From Watersipora subatra (lineage: Eukaryota > Bryozoa > Gymnolaemata > Cheilostomatida > Watersiporidae), in the NCBI RefSeq assembly GCF_963576615.1, contig NC_088718.1, positions 29,742,377-29,806,376 on the forward strand: DNA of 64,000 bases. Direction: 5' to 3'. Positions 20,778-32,984 of this stretch are shown piece after piece. The position numbers and the translations under genes were made by a program. Under the pieces are notes generated by a model, which was not told where the DNA came from, ran no database searches, and saw only the letters and a list, made by a program, of their open reading frames with translations. Numbering within the stretch: position 1 is the stretch's first letter; the number at the start of each line of letters is the position of its first letter.

Positions 20778-22689
20778 CAACCACACACCTGACCTTGACT
20801 TAGGCAAAACATTATCATACCAAGTGGGTGTCACCTGTGGGAAGAGAAGAGATGATGAGTAGAAATGACAATAGTATGATGTGTTAACACCAGTATTTTA
20901 GGATATTTATGTTTTAGCATTGTACTTTCAAATATTTTTATAAATCTTATTGTTATATGCATAGTGAATATTGTTTGATAAAATTAAATGTGATACAAAT
21001 GTTAAAAGAAAAGCAACTAACTTACTGACTACTAATTAATGACAACTAAACAGACTTACACACTGAACAGATTCCCATTCACAGGTAACTTTCTCTTTCA
21101 TTTTTGCCTTCTTGTCCTTCTAGAAGTAGCTTCTAACAGCATGGTGTCCTGTCGGGTATTACTTTGTAGAAATTGTATTAAAGTTAGTAACAAGTTGTGA
21201 AGGTGTATAGTAATAATAATAGTATAATGACGAGAAAAGCATAAAAAAAGACATTTCTGGCGTTCGGTCGCCATGATCGCTGTGCGCAAACGCCTCGCGC
21301 AGCGATTCGATTTATACAATTTTTCTTCTACGGCTAATTTGCTGGAAATCACTGCGCAGCATGGAAATGCCGAATCCCCTCGACTGCAGAGGGGGCAACT
21401 CCGAAGTACTACGCATCATGGAAACAGTGATTAGCATGGCTTTTGTGTTGTTAGTATTGAATAAAAATCTAACTCACTATGATATCGCAAGTAATTATTC
21501 CATGCCAACTCAAGGGGCGCTGGCGCCAAAAGTTCGTCTACACCAGAATGAATGCAGAGACATTCATGCGCCCCGCCGTCATAGAGACGATGAGCAAACT
21601 CAGCATCATGGCAGCACAAACATTCAAGGAGAGATGGCATATCCTGACAGCGCCTGCAGACACACCACTCTGAAGCTGGTGGTATTAGCTCCTAAAGAAA
21701 TGAATACAGGTGTCTAGCAACCATAGCCAATACATCAGGTCAATGTTTTCCAACAGTATACCAATGCAGCACTAGATTTAAAAATTAAATATTAAAATTG
21801 TTAAATTTGTCATTAAAAAATAAAAATGTATGTATTTTTTTATAAAACAAAGCGTGATAATTAAATCAGACCATTATCATTTTTTGTTAATAATAATAAG
21901 ATTATTTATTATTATAATCATTAAATTAATATACATGTATTAATATACAATATCATTTTCAGATTGTAGTAATTATTATCATTGCAAGTTGAAGTTATCT
22001 GTTCTAAAATCGAATATATATTATTATTAACAACAATGAATCAATTTTGCTACAGTTGATAGTCTATTATTGTTTGGTTTCAACAACTACATGTAACTAA
22101 CCCTATCGTTTTCAATTGTGCTGTCATAATTTAGAGTGGTTGGCAGTCGATCACAAAATTAAAATCATTGGCACAGCAAGTCCGACTGAGTGACACTACT
22201 ACTTATCCTACTAATATTACATGTATATATGATATTATTATCATCATTATAATCATATATCTATTATAATATTTTATATATCACTCTCTAGCTATAACTA
22301 TTACTACTAGCTAGCTTAGTGCATAGGAGCCGGCTTGTGGCGGTGCCTAGTTGCTGAGACATTTGGTTCTGTTGAGGAGCGTCATCAGATGAAGCGTCAG
22401 AACCGAAACGCTAGGGTCTTGACTCTTGAGAATTTCACATTTTTTATGATCGTAATTGTACATTTACTTTGAATTGTCAGATGGAATGGCTGAAAGCTGA
22501 AACGAACCTGTAAAGTAGCGAGCATCTATATTTGAGAAGGGCTTTTTGGTAAAACCCGAAGTGTTTGTCATAAACTAGTGCTACAAGAAGTTTTATATTG
22601 AGCCTTTTATTGGCCTTTCAATTCACGTGATAACATCACGTGTTATAACAATAACCAAATTGTTGGAGTACGCAGCCAAATAAATTAAT
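20778..22689. other. gene-poor AT-rich stretch
   Basis: Contains the inverted partner (21380-21425) of the block at 15055-15110. The open frames at 21361-21717 (plus), 21479-21673 (plus) and 21431-21640 (minus) overlap each other over a locally GC-rich patch and show no known domain. From 21770 to 22310 the sequence is very AT-rich with ATTATTAT runs. Near 22320-22440 a GC-richer patch contains the self-complementary AGCGT..ACGCT motif. Confidence 0.4.
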
Positions 22690-22900
22690 TCCAAACTAGG
22701 GCATTTGAGCCGTTTCGGAAAGAGAATCCAAACTACGGCGGTGTCGTGATGGCTGCAATTAACTGTTCATTGTTTAGCTTTTAAGAGCTTGTAATCACAT
22801 TTCCACATATTTGGCACCTACAACACAACAGAGTACAACATGGTGAATCTTTTGATAACAAATAACTGTAATGTGAATTTTATTGCAAGTCAACCTTTAA
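22690..22900 (+). repeat. dispersed repeat shared with 7860-8060
   Basis: Matches the reverse complement of 7860-8060 over about 200 bp with moderate divergence. Non-coding in both places. Confidence 0.7.
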
Positions 22901-25551
22901 ATTCTATTGAAGTGGATTTCATTATGAGCTGACTTTAATGTCCTAAAGAATTAAAAACAGCATATAGGCTATCAATTGCATTTTCAAAGAACTATTTAAT
23001 GCAAGTCATATGCTAGAAAAGCGCTCTCTGCGCTGTTTGTAGTATGTTCTGAGAATGCTAACGCTACATTTGTTTTACATTTTAGAGTTGACACCAATAA
23101 TTGAGCAAATTATGCATTAGTCAAACATTTGTTAACCTCAGCAAAAAAACTGCATACATACTGCTCAGATACCAGAGGCCAAAAATATTTATATCTGTTG
23201 CTATTTATATTTTGACCAACAGTTTTGCAGTGTTGCCTTTGTATTGCAATTTGTATTTGACCTACTGTATTACAGGCTGCTACCATGTTACAAACATTAT
23301 ACCATGACTATTATCAATCACCACCTACAGTTTTAACAAAAGCTTATTGATGATATTCTATGTTCTGTTGGCCATGACCCCTCATGTGTAGAAGCTGCAG
23401 GTCGGTAAAGGTCAATCTGTACCTACATTTGTGAGGTTGAACACTGTCAACCAAATTTGCTTTGAACCCTCCATACAATGTCGCTGGATGCATTCAATCA
23501 AGATCTGACCATGTTTGTAACGTAGGTAATAAATGGGTACTATGCGGTGACAAATGGCGCAATGATGGCTTGTACTGTTGTGCCAAGTGTAGCGGTGTAA
23601 TCCTCTGTGCCTCACTATAGTTCGAATGATGACGCAGTGACAAAAATTTTCATCTATTCTTGACGGCTTTTAATGTGCTTCGTTACTCAATTTCCAACCT
23701 GCTTTCAATTGTTGTAAAGCAGTGAGTTCTTTGTTTTTATCTTTTCCATTTCATCATTCTCCTACTTTTACATGTATGCTTGTTTTTCAAGTTTTTTGTC
23801 ATACCTTAATGGACACTAGCTAGTCTTGCATTTGAGTCAGCACCTAGCCGAGCTGACCCAAACCTACTCGGCCCAGCACGGCTAGCTAAATGAACCAGCA
23901 CGATTTGGCTTGGAATGAGGGCAGAGTCTACGACTAAACTGATATACAAGGCGGCGCAAGAGAAGAGAAAACCAGAAACAGTTTGCGCCTGCTTATGTCT
24001 TGTGCTTTGTACAATATAGTTAGCTAAGCAAATATATATCCTGACACTCCAACGGACTGAAACAAGCCCTGCAGGCATTCTTTACAGTACACTGGTCCTG
24101 ACTTTTTTAGAGAGTAGTTTTCGCGTGCTGTATAAACTATAGCAAATGATAATATCCGACACATAATCACTTTTTGCACTGGTCATGTCTATGTTTGCAC
24201 TTGTGAATAGGATTTGTCTCCACTATATTGCAGCTAGAAAAGAAACATAGCAACTGCTGCATTTTTGTACAAAAAGAAATATTTACATATGCCTAGCATG
24301 AGAACTTAACATGAGATAGGGCACTCTCTACAATTTCTTTGTGTTCATACCAAGTTTAAGCATGGGTCGTTCAAATCTTTTCCATGTGAACTTGTTAATA
24401 CACTTGATAAATATAGTCAAAGGAGCGGCTCCATGCAGCTCTGGCACACAATATTTCATCAAAACTTTCCATACAGCTCTGCACTGTCATGTCTACCTCA
24501 AGCTTACCATCTGCAATAATGATCTCCAAGCAATGCTACGCAGGATTACATATGAATTGTTTTTCAATTACAAAAATTGTCTTAAAAACTGGTCTTCTGT
24601 TCTTCTAACTTAAAAATCATTGCTGAAAACTGAAATATCATGGTTATGTCGTTATAAACAGATATACTTTTAAAATGCTGTCAGTTAACCTTTAACTCCG
24701 GTTGATGTATGGACAACTGAGACAAGAGCAAGGGAGTGCTAGTGAATAGGCATGACATAGTTAAAAATTCTGACATTCTCTTGTTGTACACCAGCCACCC
24801 AGTTGGCAAGAACATCGACACTTCTTCTGGACCACTTCATAAGAGAGAAGATAAATAGTGCATATCTTAGCTCGTAGCATAAAGAGATTACTTTTTTACA
24901 AACCTGTGTAACTTGATTTACATTGCAACTTGATTGCAAAACTCGCTTTCCGATAGCTGAAAGAAAAAATGTATGCATCTACAAATGCCTTTTTTACAAT
25001 ATATTTTAGTTTAAGCACACTAACAAACGGTTCAAAATGATAATACACGCAAAAGCAGTAAAATAAAAATTATTTTTCTATTATTAAAGGACTACAATTG
25101 TACATGCCGACAGACCCTAAGCTCACTAAGTTCTCTACAGATAAATTATATTCTTCTTTAACTTTCTAATAAATATCAATACGTGTAGTCAGTTTTATAT
25201 TTGTATTATTAACGAACAGAAGCAATACTTATTGTCCAATAGTAGCTTTATATGTAACAATCATAAGAATGCGTAGCGTCATAGGTTTCATAATGTTAGC
25301 TTGGCTGGCTGCTGTGGGCTATTTGCAATGATTTCTTTAAAGTTGTATGGCGGGAGATCCACATAGGTAAGTTTAGCTGGCTTATTCAAACAATAAACGG
25401 GAAATAATTATGCTGGTAGTCAAACCTACGGGCGTGCATAATTTTGATGTATTTGCTAGTAGACCTTGTTGGTAGTTCTGTATGATTAAGAATTATGAAG
25501 TTTAGCTGTGAGTCAAAAGAGGTTCATAGATCTATAGATCAAGGTGGGTAT
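22901..25551. other. no gene seen
   Basis: About 2.6 kb without a supported gene. Open frames at 23101-23307, 23412-23615, 23806-24078, 24341-24613 and 24739-24978 are short and lack motifs or splice context. Near 23850-23930 a GC-richer block with repeated AGC[AC]CGGCT-like words may be the end of an unidentified transposon. Confidence 0.4.
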
Positions 25552-25755
25552 TAAGTATTTCAACCAATCATATTTGCTACCAAGTATCTTAACCAATTAT
25601 AGGTGTTCCCAAGTATTACTACCAATTGCAGTTGTCACTAAGCCTGTCCTCCAATCACACTTGTCGCTAAGCATTTCTACCAATCACACTTGTTACTAAG
25701 CGTATCTACCAATCGTACTTGTTAGTATCTCAACCAATCACAGTTGTTAATAAAG
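25552..25755. repeat. minisatellite with a CCAAT motif in each unit
   Basis: Seven diverged tandem units of about 29-31 bp, each of the form AAG(T/C)ATTTCTACCAATCA followed by a short ..TTGTTACT.. end. All seven retain CCAAT. The array stops at a truncated Harbinger-MITE end (25756). Confidence 0.85.
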
Positions 25756-25845
25756 GCTGGTTCACTCTATATCGCCATATCTCGGCGTTGATGCCACAAT
25801 ACTGCGGTGATCGTCACTGATAACAATGTTCACACTATCACAAAC
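25756..25845. mobile_element. solo, truncated Harbinger-type MITE end
   Basis: About 85 bp starting AGGCTGGTTCACTCTATATC, matching the terminal repeats of the MITE at 27522-28381 (same CGCCATATCTCGGCGTTGATG block and CAATGTTCACAC end). Preceded by TAA, as expected for a TWA target. No second end is visible. Confidence 0.7.
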
Positions 25846-26439
25846 TCCAAACTATCACAAACAAGTTTTTAGGGTTTCTGACTACTTCTTAATGTTTTCT
25901 GCCAGCGGAGATTTTAACATGTGTAATTTCTGATCGTAATCCCAGACCGGGTGTAGATTGGTACCAGATGCAAATCTTGATATAGCATTATGTAGGTTTT
26001 CATAGTCTGGGCTATGAGTACAATTTATTGGCAACTAGCTGAGATTTTTTTCTGGCAAGTTCTCAATGTACTAATATTACAATGGGTAGGTTGAAACTGT
26101 AAGTTGGCAGGTAATGGTGATCATCTCATCTCCAGAATTTGTAGACGCTATCTGCGGATCTGTTGTGAAAGTTGCAATAGTGATGTAACTTTTTATTCCC
26201 TTTATGTCTATCTGTACATGGCTGATATCATATATAACAGTGGCACAATTACACATGGCACATTTTTAGATTTTTTAGCCATCGATTGACAACATCATTT
26301 TAATTACCAAACTTAAATTTTACAACTTTTCTAATAATGCTTGCACCTTAATCACAAGCAACATGAATTTAAACAATCGTTCACAATTTGTGAGGAATAG
26401 TAACACACCTTCGTTCCTAAAACATAAAAAATGGTGTTC
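25846..26439. other. no gene seen
   Basis: Non-coding. The 26104-26289 open frame has no motif. Confidence 0.35.
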
Positions 26440-27110
26440 TACAAGATTATATCATGGGCCCACTGTTATTCATTACATTTATAAATGATTTGGTGAATTG
26501 TGCTCCATCACTAAACTGCATACTTTTCACTGACGTTACAACTATTTTCACTACTGATTTTCACATTTCACTAACTGAATTAAAGAAATTTGAAAAAGGG
26601 TGTTTGGCAAATAATCTTAACCTAAATATCCAAGACATTGTAAATTTTAGAACAACTCATAAAAATTTCCTCGATCCACTCGGTTAAGTTTTTAATAGCA
26701 AAATGCCGACTTTTGTAAAAAGCCATACACAGTTTTTAGGAACCATTGATGAAAACATGCTTTCAAAGCCATATCACAAAATTAGCCAGTAAATTACAAT
26801 GTGTACTTTTGATGATGCGCCATGTGAGAAAATATTTGGACACTAAAACAACGATTGACCTTTACCATACATTTTTCTACCCTCACATGGTTTTAAAATA
26901 GAGTTTTGGGTCAATGCTGGCTCGGCAGAACTGGAAAAAATTTAGTTATTACAGAAAAAAGCTGCAAGGATTATTTTAAAAATTACGCCTAAAGCATCAG
27001 TAATTAATAGCTTTTTATCTTTAAAAAAAATGCCTGTAAAAATGATTTTTGAATTCTGGTTGGCGCTGCATTTTATCAGAGTTCTTAAAAAAAATTGTTT
27101 ACTGATGCCT
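26440..27110 (+). pseudogene. LINE reverse transcriptase fragment (Jockey/CR1-like)
   Basis: 26454-26687 encodes the RT palm: GPLLFITFINDLVN followed by LFTDVTTIF, where the conserved FADD aspartates should stand; the second Asp is replaced by Val, so it cannot polymerise. Further frames keep FLGTIDENML and, near 26945, LQKKAARIILKITPKA, the thumb/C-terminal motifs of Jockey/CR1-group LINEs, with stops between. Truncated at both ends. Confidence 0.75.
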
Positions 27111-27175
27111 GCCAGACAACAAAAACAATTTTCGTAATAGCCCAATTTTCAACCTTGGTCCATTTCCCACACTGA

Positions 27176-27400
27176 TGATGTTATGACAGTCGGAGGACGA
27201 CTCAACCACAACAAAACACAACAATACCCAGAAAACCATGTAGTCATACTTCCAAGAACTAGCAGCTTGACCCCAATTTTCCTCCATCATCTTCATGAGA
27301 AAATAGCATATCAAGGAAGTGAAATTCCCCTTGCAAAGATGAGGTCAGCAGGTTACTGGATTTTTGGTGCCAGAGCTCTGATTTTTTTCTCTTACTCACT
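27176..27400 (+). pseudogene. BEL/Pao integrase zinc-binding fragment
   Basis: An open frame encodes VGGRLNHN...HVVILPRTSSLTPIFL and AGYWIFGARALI, the H2C2 zinc-binding head of BEL/Pao integrases; the H-x4-H spacing has decayed (AYQG). The next Pol segments, integrase core and C-terminal domain, appear on the same strand at 32985-33620, so the element was probably split by later insertions. Confidence 0.72.
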
Positions 27401-27521
27401 GTTATGCTATGTCATCTTTGTAACAGTGTAGTCCCCGTGGACTTGCTGTTCTAAGGGGGCTTATCAATATAAGTCAATGAGAGTTTACAGTTTCTTATCA
27501 ACTTCATTTAGTAGCTCCTTA

Positions 27522-28381
27522 AGGCCGGTTCACACTATATCGCCGTATCTCGGCGTTTCCCTTTCGGCGTTCATCGTCGATTATGTGAACCGTGAATTGA
27601 TGGCATCGACGAAGCATTGCAGACACGTCGGGAAAGTTTGCAGCTGTCAATTTTTCCCGATAGCTCGCGAAGCATCGACGACAGCACGTGTAATGTGAGC
27701 CATTTCGGCGAAGACAATTCGCGATCGCGGATTGCGTGGTTTCTGTTTATGATTGTTGCTGCAGGACTACATTACACTCGTTGGACTAGCAGGGACCAGA
27801 GACACACGACAACATTTTTATACTGAATCGTTTTGTTTATGATAAGTTTATGAAAATATTCTTGCAAGGCCTATGTATATTTACTCACCGAAAAAAACAT
27901 TTCACAGTTCTCATTGCGCAATGTATAATAGAGTGCGTTAAATTGTCCTTCTTGATTTCTTCTCTTCTAGGCTGGACGCACCCACCATCTTCTTTTATGC
28001 CTCTTTTAGGTGTAAAGCTCTGCTGCTGCTGTTGTCTAAGTCGGTTGCTTCGTCTGAGCAATGCTAAGACAAGTACTTTTCTTAGTTTTAGTTTTCTATA
28101 AATCTTCAACAAAAGCGATCACTCGATGCGCGTGGTACTAGCTTTTGATACTAAATCGAAACGCGAATGTTTACGTGCGTCTCAATGGTCTGTTATTAAT
28201 TAGGCCACGCCCATCGCTGACGCTCCAGTGACTGGGTTATATATGAGAACGTAATGTCGACGACTGTTCCCTGATACAAACGCGGATGGCTTTGTGCTAG
28301 TGTGAACATTGTCATCATCGACAATCACCGAAGTATTGTTGCATCAACGCCGAGATACGGCGACATAGTGTGAACCAGCCT
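27522..28381. mobile_element. Harbinger-type MITE
   Basis: 860-bp non-autonomous element with inverted ends (AGGCCGGTTCACACTATATC at left; AGGCTGGTTCACACTATGTC when the right end is reversed), both continuing CGCCGTATCTCGGCG. Flanked by a TTA duplication (27519-27521 and 28382-28384), matching PIF/Harbinger. The interior has no transposase; the overlapping frames at 27477-28112 look incidental. The ends differ from the autonomous element at 1939-5650. Confidence 0.88.
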
Positions 28382-28384
28382 TTA

Positions 28385-28991
28385 GCGAGCTTCCAGGCTA
28401 AACAACTCTCTCAGTTAAAAGCATACACTTATTGTAAAAACAGCATTTGCTTATATATGTTCACATGCATAATTCATAAGAAGTGATAATATTCAATGAG
28501 CCAAGCATAAGATACAAAAAGGTGACATGTCAGATACAATATTGTCATAATTTTGTAACAGGCAGGAACAGTCAGAGACCGCATGTGTCAAATGAAACAG
28601 ATCAGTTGCCGAACAATAGCATGGATTGGCATAAAGACAAAACCATTACAGAATTAGTCAGCTGGATGACAGTGGTTGTTATTCCGGTGCTGATATCGAT
28701 AGCAGACCTGTCAACCTGGTGCTATACAAATGAGGGAGAAATTAGCCTCGTGCTAGCGGAAAAGTGTTTAAATGGGGACCTAGGCAGGTTAACATTGTAT
28801 TTCAGCACTAAAATTATGCTTAAGTGAATTACAAAAATATCAAAACAAATCAAGCACAACTTTTACGAAATTAATGTTGTACATTTCAGTTCTGCAAAAA
28901 ACATTGTATCATATCCATGATGACGAACATAACATAAAGACAAAACTCTCAAAAGTTTACTGTAAATGAATTTGGTAGTTAGACAGGGATG
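28385..28991. other. no recognisable gene
   Basis: A plus-strand frame at 28483-28827 (114 codons) has one hydrophobic stretch (VSWMTVVVIPVLISIADL) but no family resemblance I can name; it may be chance. Confidence 0.3.
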
Positions 28992-31900
28992 CTATATCAT
29001 CTTTACATTTGAGTCTGCACTGATTTGAGATGAGGTAGCTGCTGCTCCTTGATGTTTTAAGTTGCAGGTTTTGGCTGACTTTTTAAGATTTTTGAGTAGG
29101 TCAGCTTTCAACTCTGTTTCAAAGCAGCAGGTAGAAAAGTTTATTTTGGTGGCTATCAGAGAATTCACTGTTTCAGAACATAGGTCCGCCCTAGCCTCAG
29201 TATATATTTTTTAAGCATAGAAAAAATGCGCTCTGTTGCTGCATTACTGTGAGGTATGCGGAGGATGGCCCTCATTAAGGTCGTCAGTAAGGGGTAACGC
29301 TCTAATGCTATAGCATCCCAAAACTTTGCTGGTGTTGATTGCGATGCTGGAGTATCATCTAGCTGCAGGTTGACCTATTCCTGATGAATAACGTCTAGAT
29401 CAGCGGGCTGCGTAAATATGCCAAGTTTTTTTGCTAGCCATCTGATGTCATCGGGCTTGAAGGACATCGTCTGGTTTAACATCACTAGCTGGAACCATCT
29501 TTAGGACTTTGCTGGCCAAAGGAAATAACTCCAACATTTTAGATATGGCAGCCATTTACACATTTCTGACTGAGCTAAAAGTAAACAGTAAAATATACAG
29601 TAATCAGTTATTTATGGCAATTTGACTGTGAAAAGTATGGCAAGATGGTTCTTTATTTGGACATTTAGTTTTGAGACTTATAGCTGGCCAATAGGAATAA
29701 CAGCAAAATGAGAAAACAAATTTTGGAGCAGAAGACCAAGTGACTGCTAATAAGCCATACTTCACATGTTGTTTAACTTACTAACCTGAAGAATTGTTGG
29801 ATTTAGCCTTGGTTAGCCTCATCTTCCAAGGCTATTAGCTGGGTCCGACACTCTGTACCAACAAATAGTTCCAAGTCCGAAAACTGTTTCTAGGGGTCTG
29901 TATATAGAACCTCTGTAACTGCAGCGTGTTTCTTTATCTCAGGAACACTGATGAGAGAACTCATACATTGTTTGATTAGCCTCTCTATAGAAGAATAAAG
30001 ATTCACAATTAGTAACTCTTCACCCTGTAACCAATTATTGTCATGCAATTTAACTATTGCAACACAAGATTTTTGCCTAAATAGTTGACACAGCGAAGTA
30101 TTCTTATTTACGAGACAGAATGAGGTGCATGTAGCACACTCAAAAAAAGAATAACTTTTTTCTGTATTTGTTTTATTGAAAGTTTTTCGCAATAAGGCAC
30201 AGTTACTCAGAATTCATAAAGTGTCGATTAGTATTATAAGTTTAGATTTATTTACTGTAGCAAAAAAGAGGTTAACGTTAAGATGAAATCGTTCATATCA
30301 GGGACAAATGGCCTTCTCTACAATAAAATCCTTACTCTGTGCTGAAACTTGCAAGTTACAATGCATTTAGGTACTGCAACAATACAACAAAACATTTTAC
30401 CTGAAATTTCATGTTGAAGGCATAGAATGGTTCCAGAAATGTGTTGACGAAGTGCAGCCATGGAAGCAGCAGAGGGTTCATAAGTCGACTGTAAATATTG
30501 TGAACTTTAGAGCGAGATCTATCAATTTCACAGTGAGCTCCGAAGTATGACCTTAGAGCACTGTACTGCTTCAACACACGCTCGACACATCTTCGCAAAC
30601 TCAACCATCGTGTGGAACAATGTTTCAACAGGCGTTGCTGCTCCACTCCAACAAATTCTTGAAACTCGCACCACTTTTCCATGCGCTTAGTGCTGCAATT
30701 AGAGGTTAAATCAGTAGTCTAAATAAACTTACGTAGACATTTCTAGGCATAGACATCAACATACAGTAGTAATTTAACATAAATGCAAGGTATATTTTAC
30801 ATTTTAAATAAAGCTATATCAGTTTGAGCCAAATCTGTCATTAAGTTCATTAAATGCGACATAGCTTGGGTGCATACCTGTTTTTAAAATGAGATACCAT
30901 ATCACATATCAGCTCATCGGCATTGAACAAAGCCTTGTTTAGAGATTTCCCAACTGCCAAATTAGCCATGTGGCAAATACACCCTACATCCACTATCTGA
31001 GGGTTCACAGCTCACATCTTAGCAATCACCCCATTGCGATGCTCTTTCATGACAGAACAGTTGTCACTGTTGAAGGCTATAACATTTTCCCATGGTATCT
31101 TTAGATTGCTAAAATTAAAAGACATAAATGACTTGTTATGTGCTGCCATCAACATCAACTATCACCCGACCACTATTTTACAGTTAGATATGCCTTAAGT
31201 ACCATATCAAATAAACAGTGAGTTACTTTCCAGAGACTTATTTAAAAGGAAGAGTCATGAAACAAAGATCTAGTCAGCAAAAATACTTTGCTTAAAACTC
31301 ACCTAAGAGCTTTGTCCAGAGTAAAAAAGAAGTCACCTGCTGTGGACAGATTACATATTGGCCAATAAATTTGGTTACAACTTTACCATCTTTAAACACT
31401 CGTGCAAGTATGGCAAGCTGTTTATCTACATGGCGATCTGTTGTCTCATCTATCATGAGGCCGAAATAGAATGATTGGCAGATTTCTGCAGCTTGTGCTT
31501 TGCAGTATGGTCCATAACCCTCTGGATCGATAGAGCATGGAAATGCAAGTTGTAGTTATGCCAATTTACCAAACAGACCAATAACACAAAACACATGCAT
31601 AAAAATAGAGCTAAACAAAATCTTATGAATAATGTAAATTCAATATAAAGTTTTGATAGCTGTCGCAATAAAGATGATTGTGACTGTAGCAAAGAATGCT
31701 AACCGACCTCTTATCATAGCCATTGTCTTGGTTCGCATGCATCCATATTTTTTGGAAATCTCACTGTGAGGAAATATTTCGAGGACAAGCTTGGTGAAAT
31801 GGTCAGCAGCAGAAAGTGACAAATTGTGCTTTGCTATGAATAGCGTAAAAGTGATTCTGCTTTCGTTATCTGAAATAGACATGGTCAATGTATTAACAAA

Positions 31901-32798
31901 ATTTTAACATTTTTGTGATCTAATACGTGCATAAATGCGAAAGTATATCACCTTCTATCTTTTGAACTTTCAAATATACTAGTCCAGGATCAGCAAATAT
32001 AATGCTACATTTTAGGAGGCTTAAAGCTGGAAAAGAATATAATCCCGTGCTGCATTACCTTGCATTCATTACTAATTTGTTTAGTTGTCCTGTTAGCTTT
32101 ACTCTCAAGACTTACCTGAGAAATTTCCTCATTTCCTATTCGAAAAAAATCTGGTAGCTTGTTAGTCTTCTTAAGAGCTTCCTCGTGCTTGCTGTGTTTG
32201 ACGGATTTTGTGTCGTAAAACATCATTCCGTCCGCCATACTCAACGCTAAAATTAGCTTTGCACCAGGTACAATGACAGGATGATACATCCCAAGTACCC
32301 TTAATGCTTGATGCAATGAAAGGCCATTCTTTGGTCCATTCTGGTTTAAATTTTGACGCGTACTTGACTTTTTTAGACATGACTGAATGGTGGATCGTAT
32401 ATCGTGACTTAAAAAACACAAAAATGTCAAGGCCGTAGGAAACGCCCACCCAAAGGGCTATACCTATAAATCTTTGCTTAGACCTAGGTAGTGCGAGGGG
32501 TCTACGAAAAACAAATGTTCTGAAATGTTCGAGTGCCTAGTTCAAAGGCCATAAAATTACCGAACGATAATTCTATGCGCGAAGCCATAAGAAAGTGTCT
32601 TTTGATACAGCGAGTCTTTCGTCATCATTAGATTACGCGCATCGCCTTAATGCTATAGCGACTGATAAATAAGTGGCTCGGTATTTTTTCCTCGAACAAA
32701 ACATAAATCCGGGAGTTTACCGGAAGATTTCATTTTGGCGGGATGGTAATTTCAATTCCGGGAGGGTCCTGCAAAATCCAGGAGAGTTGACAGCTCTG
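28992..32798 (-). pseudogene. long hAT-like transposase gene, multi-exon, decayed
   Basis: Transcribed right to left. ATG at 32381 opens a finger segment (TWCKANFSVEYGGRNDVLRH), frameshift, then KLPDFFRIG. Next: LSAADHFTKLVLEIFPHSEI..KYGCMRTKT (31860-31710); FYFGLMIDETTDRHVDKQL with the first catalytic Asp (about 31460-31330) and donor TTAG|GTGAGT; SDNCSVM with GCICHMANLAVGKSLNKALF (31100-30880, one TGA) ending at donor CAG|GTATGC; STRWLSLRRCVERVLKQY (30690-30380) with acceptor ATTGCAG and donor CAG|GTAAAA; the dimerisation region IPHSNAATERIFSMLKK near 29250; stop at 28992-28994. The right outer end CAGAGCTGTCAACTCTCC (reversed) finishes at 32798, a hAT-like terminus; a matching left end was not found. 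Several stops and frameshifts, but splice sites are still good. Confidence 0.78.
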
Positions 32799-32984
32799 AT
32801 CAATAGTGTAAATCAGTATGCAGCAGCGATGTAGGACATCCATATGAAACCATTCTATGTACATTTGTTGTATATTATTATGCAGTGGAGTAACTCAGTT
32901 GTATAATAAATCCTGGTTATGAAATTGTAATTGATGTGCGAATGTTATGTCGAGATACTCTTATCTCACACCTTTATCGAGGCA

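Noticed and set aside
21361..21717. Plus-strand 118-codon frame
   Set aside because: Overlaps other open frames on both strands in a GC-rich patch; no domain, no splice signals, odd composition.
22325..22440. Hammerhead-ribozyme-like core (CAGATGA ... CCGAAACG) with possible closing stem
   Set aside because: The canonical CUGAUGA is not present and no suitable cleavage triplet is placed between stems; the AGCGT/ACGCT pairing alone is too weak.
28483..28827. Plus-strand 114-codon frame with a hydrophobic stretch
   Set aside because: No family resemblance, no flanking splice sites and no paralogue in the window; kept only as unrecognised sequence.
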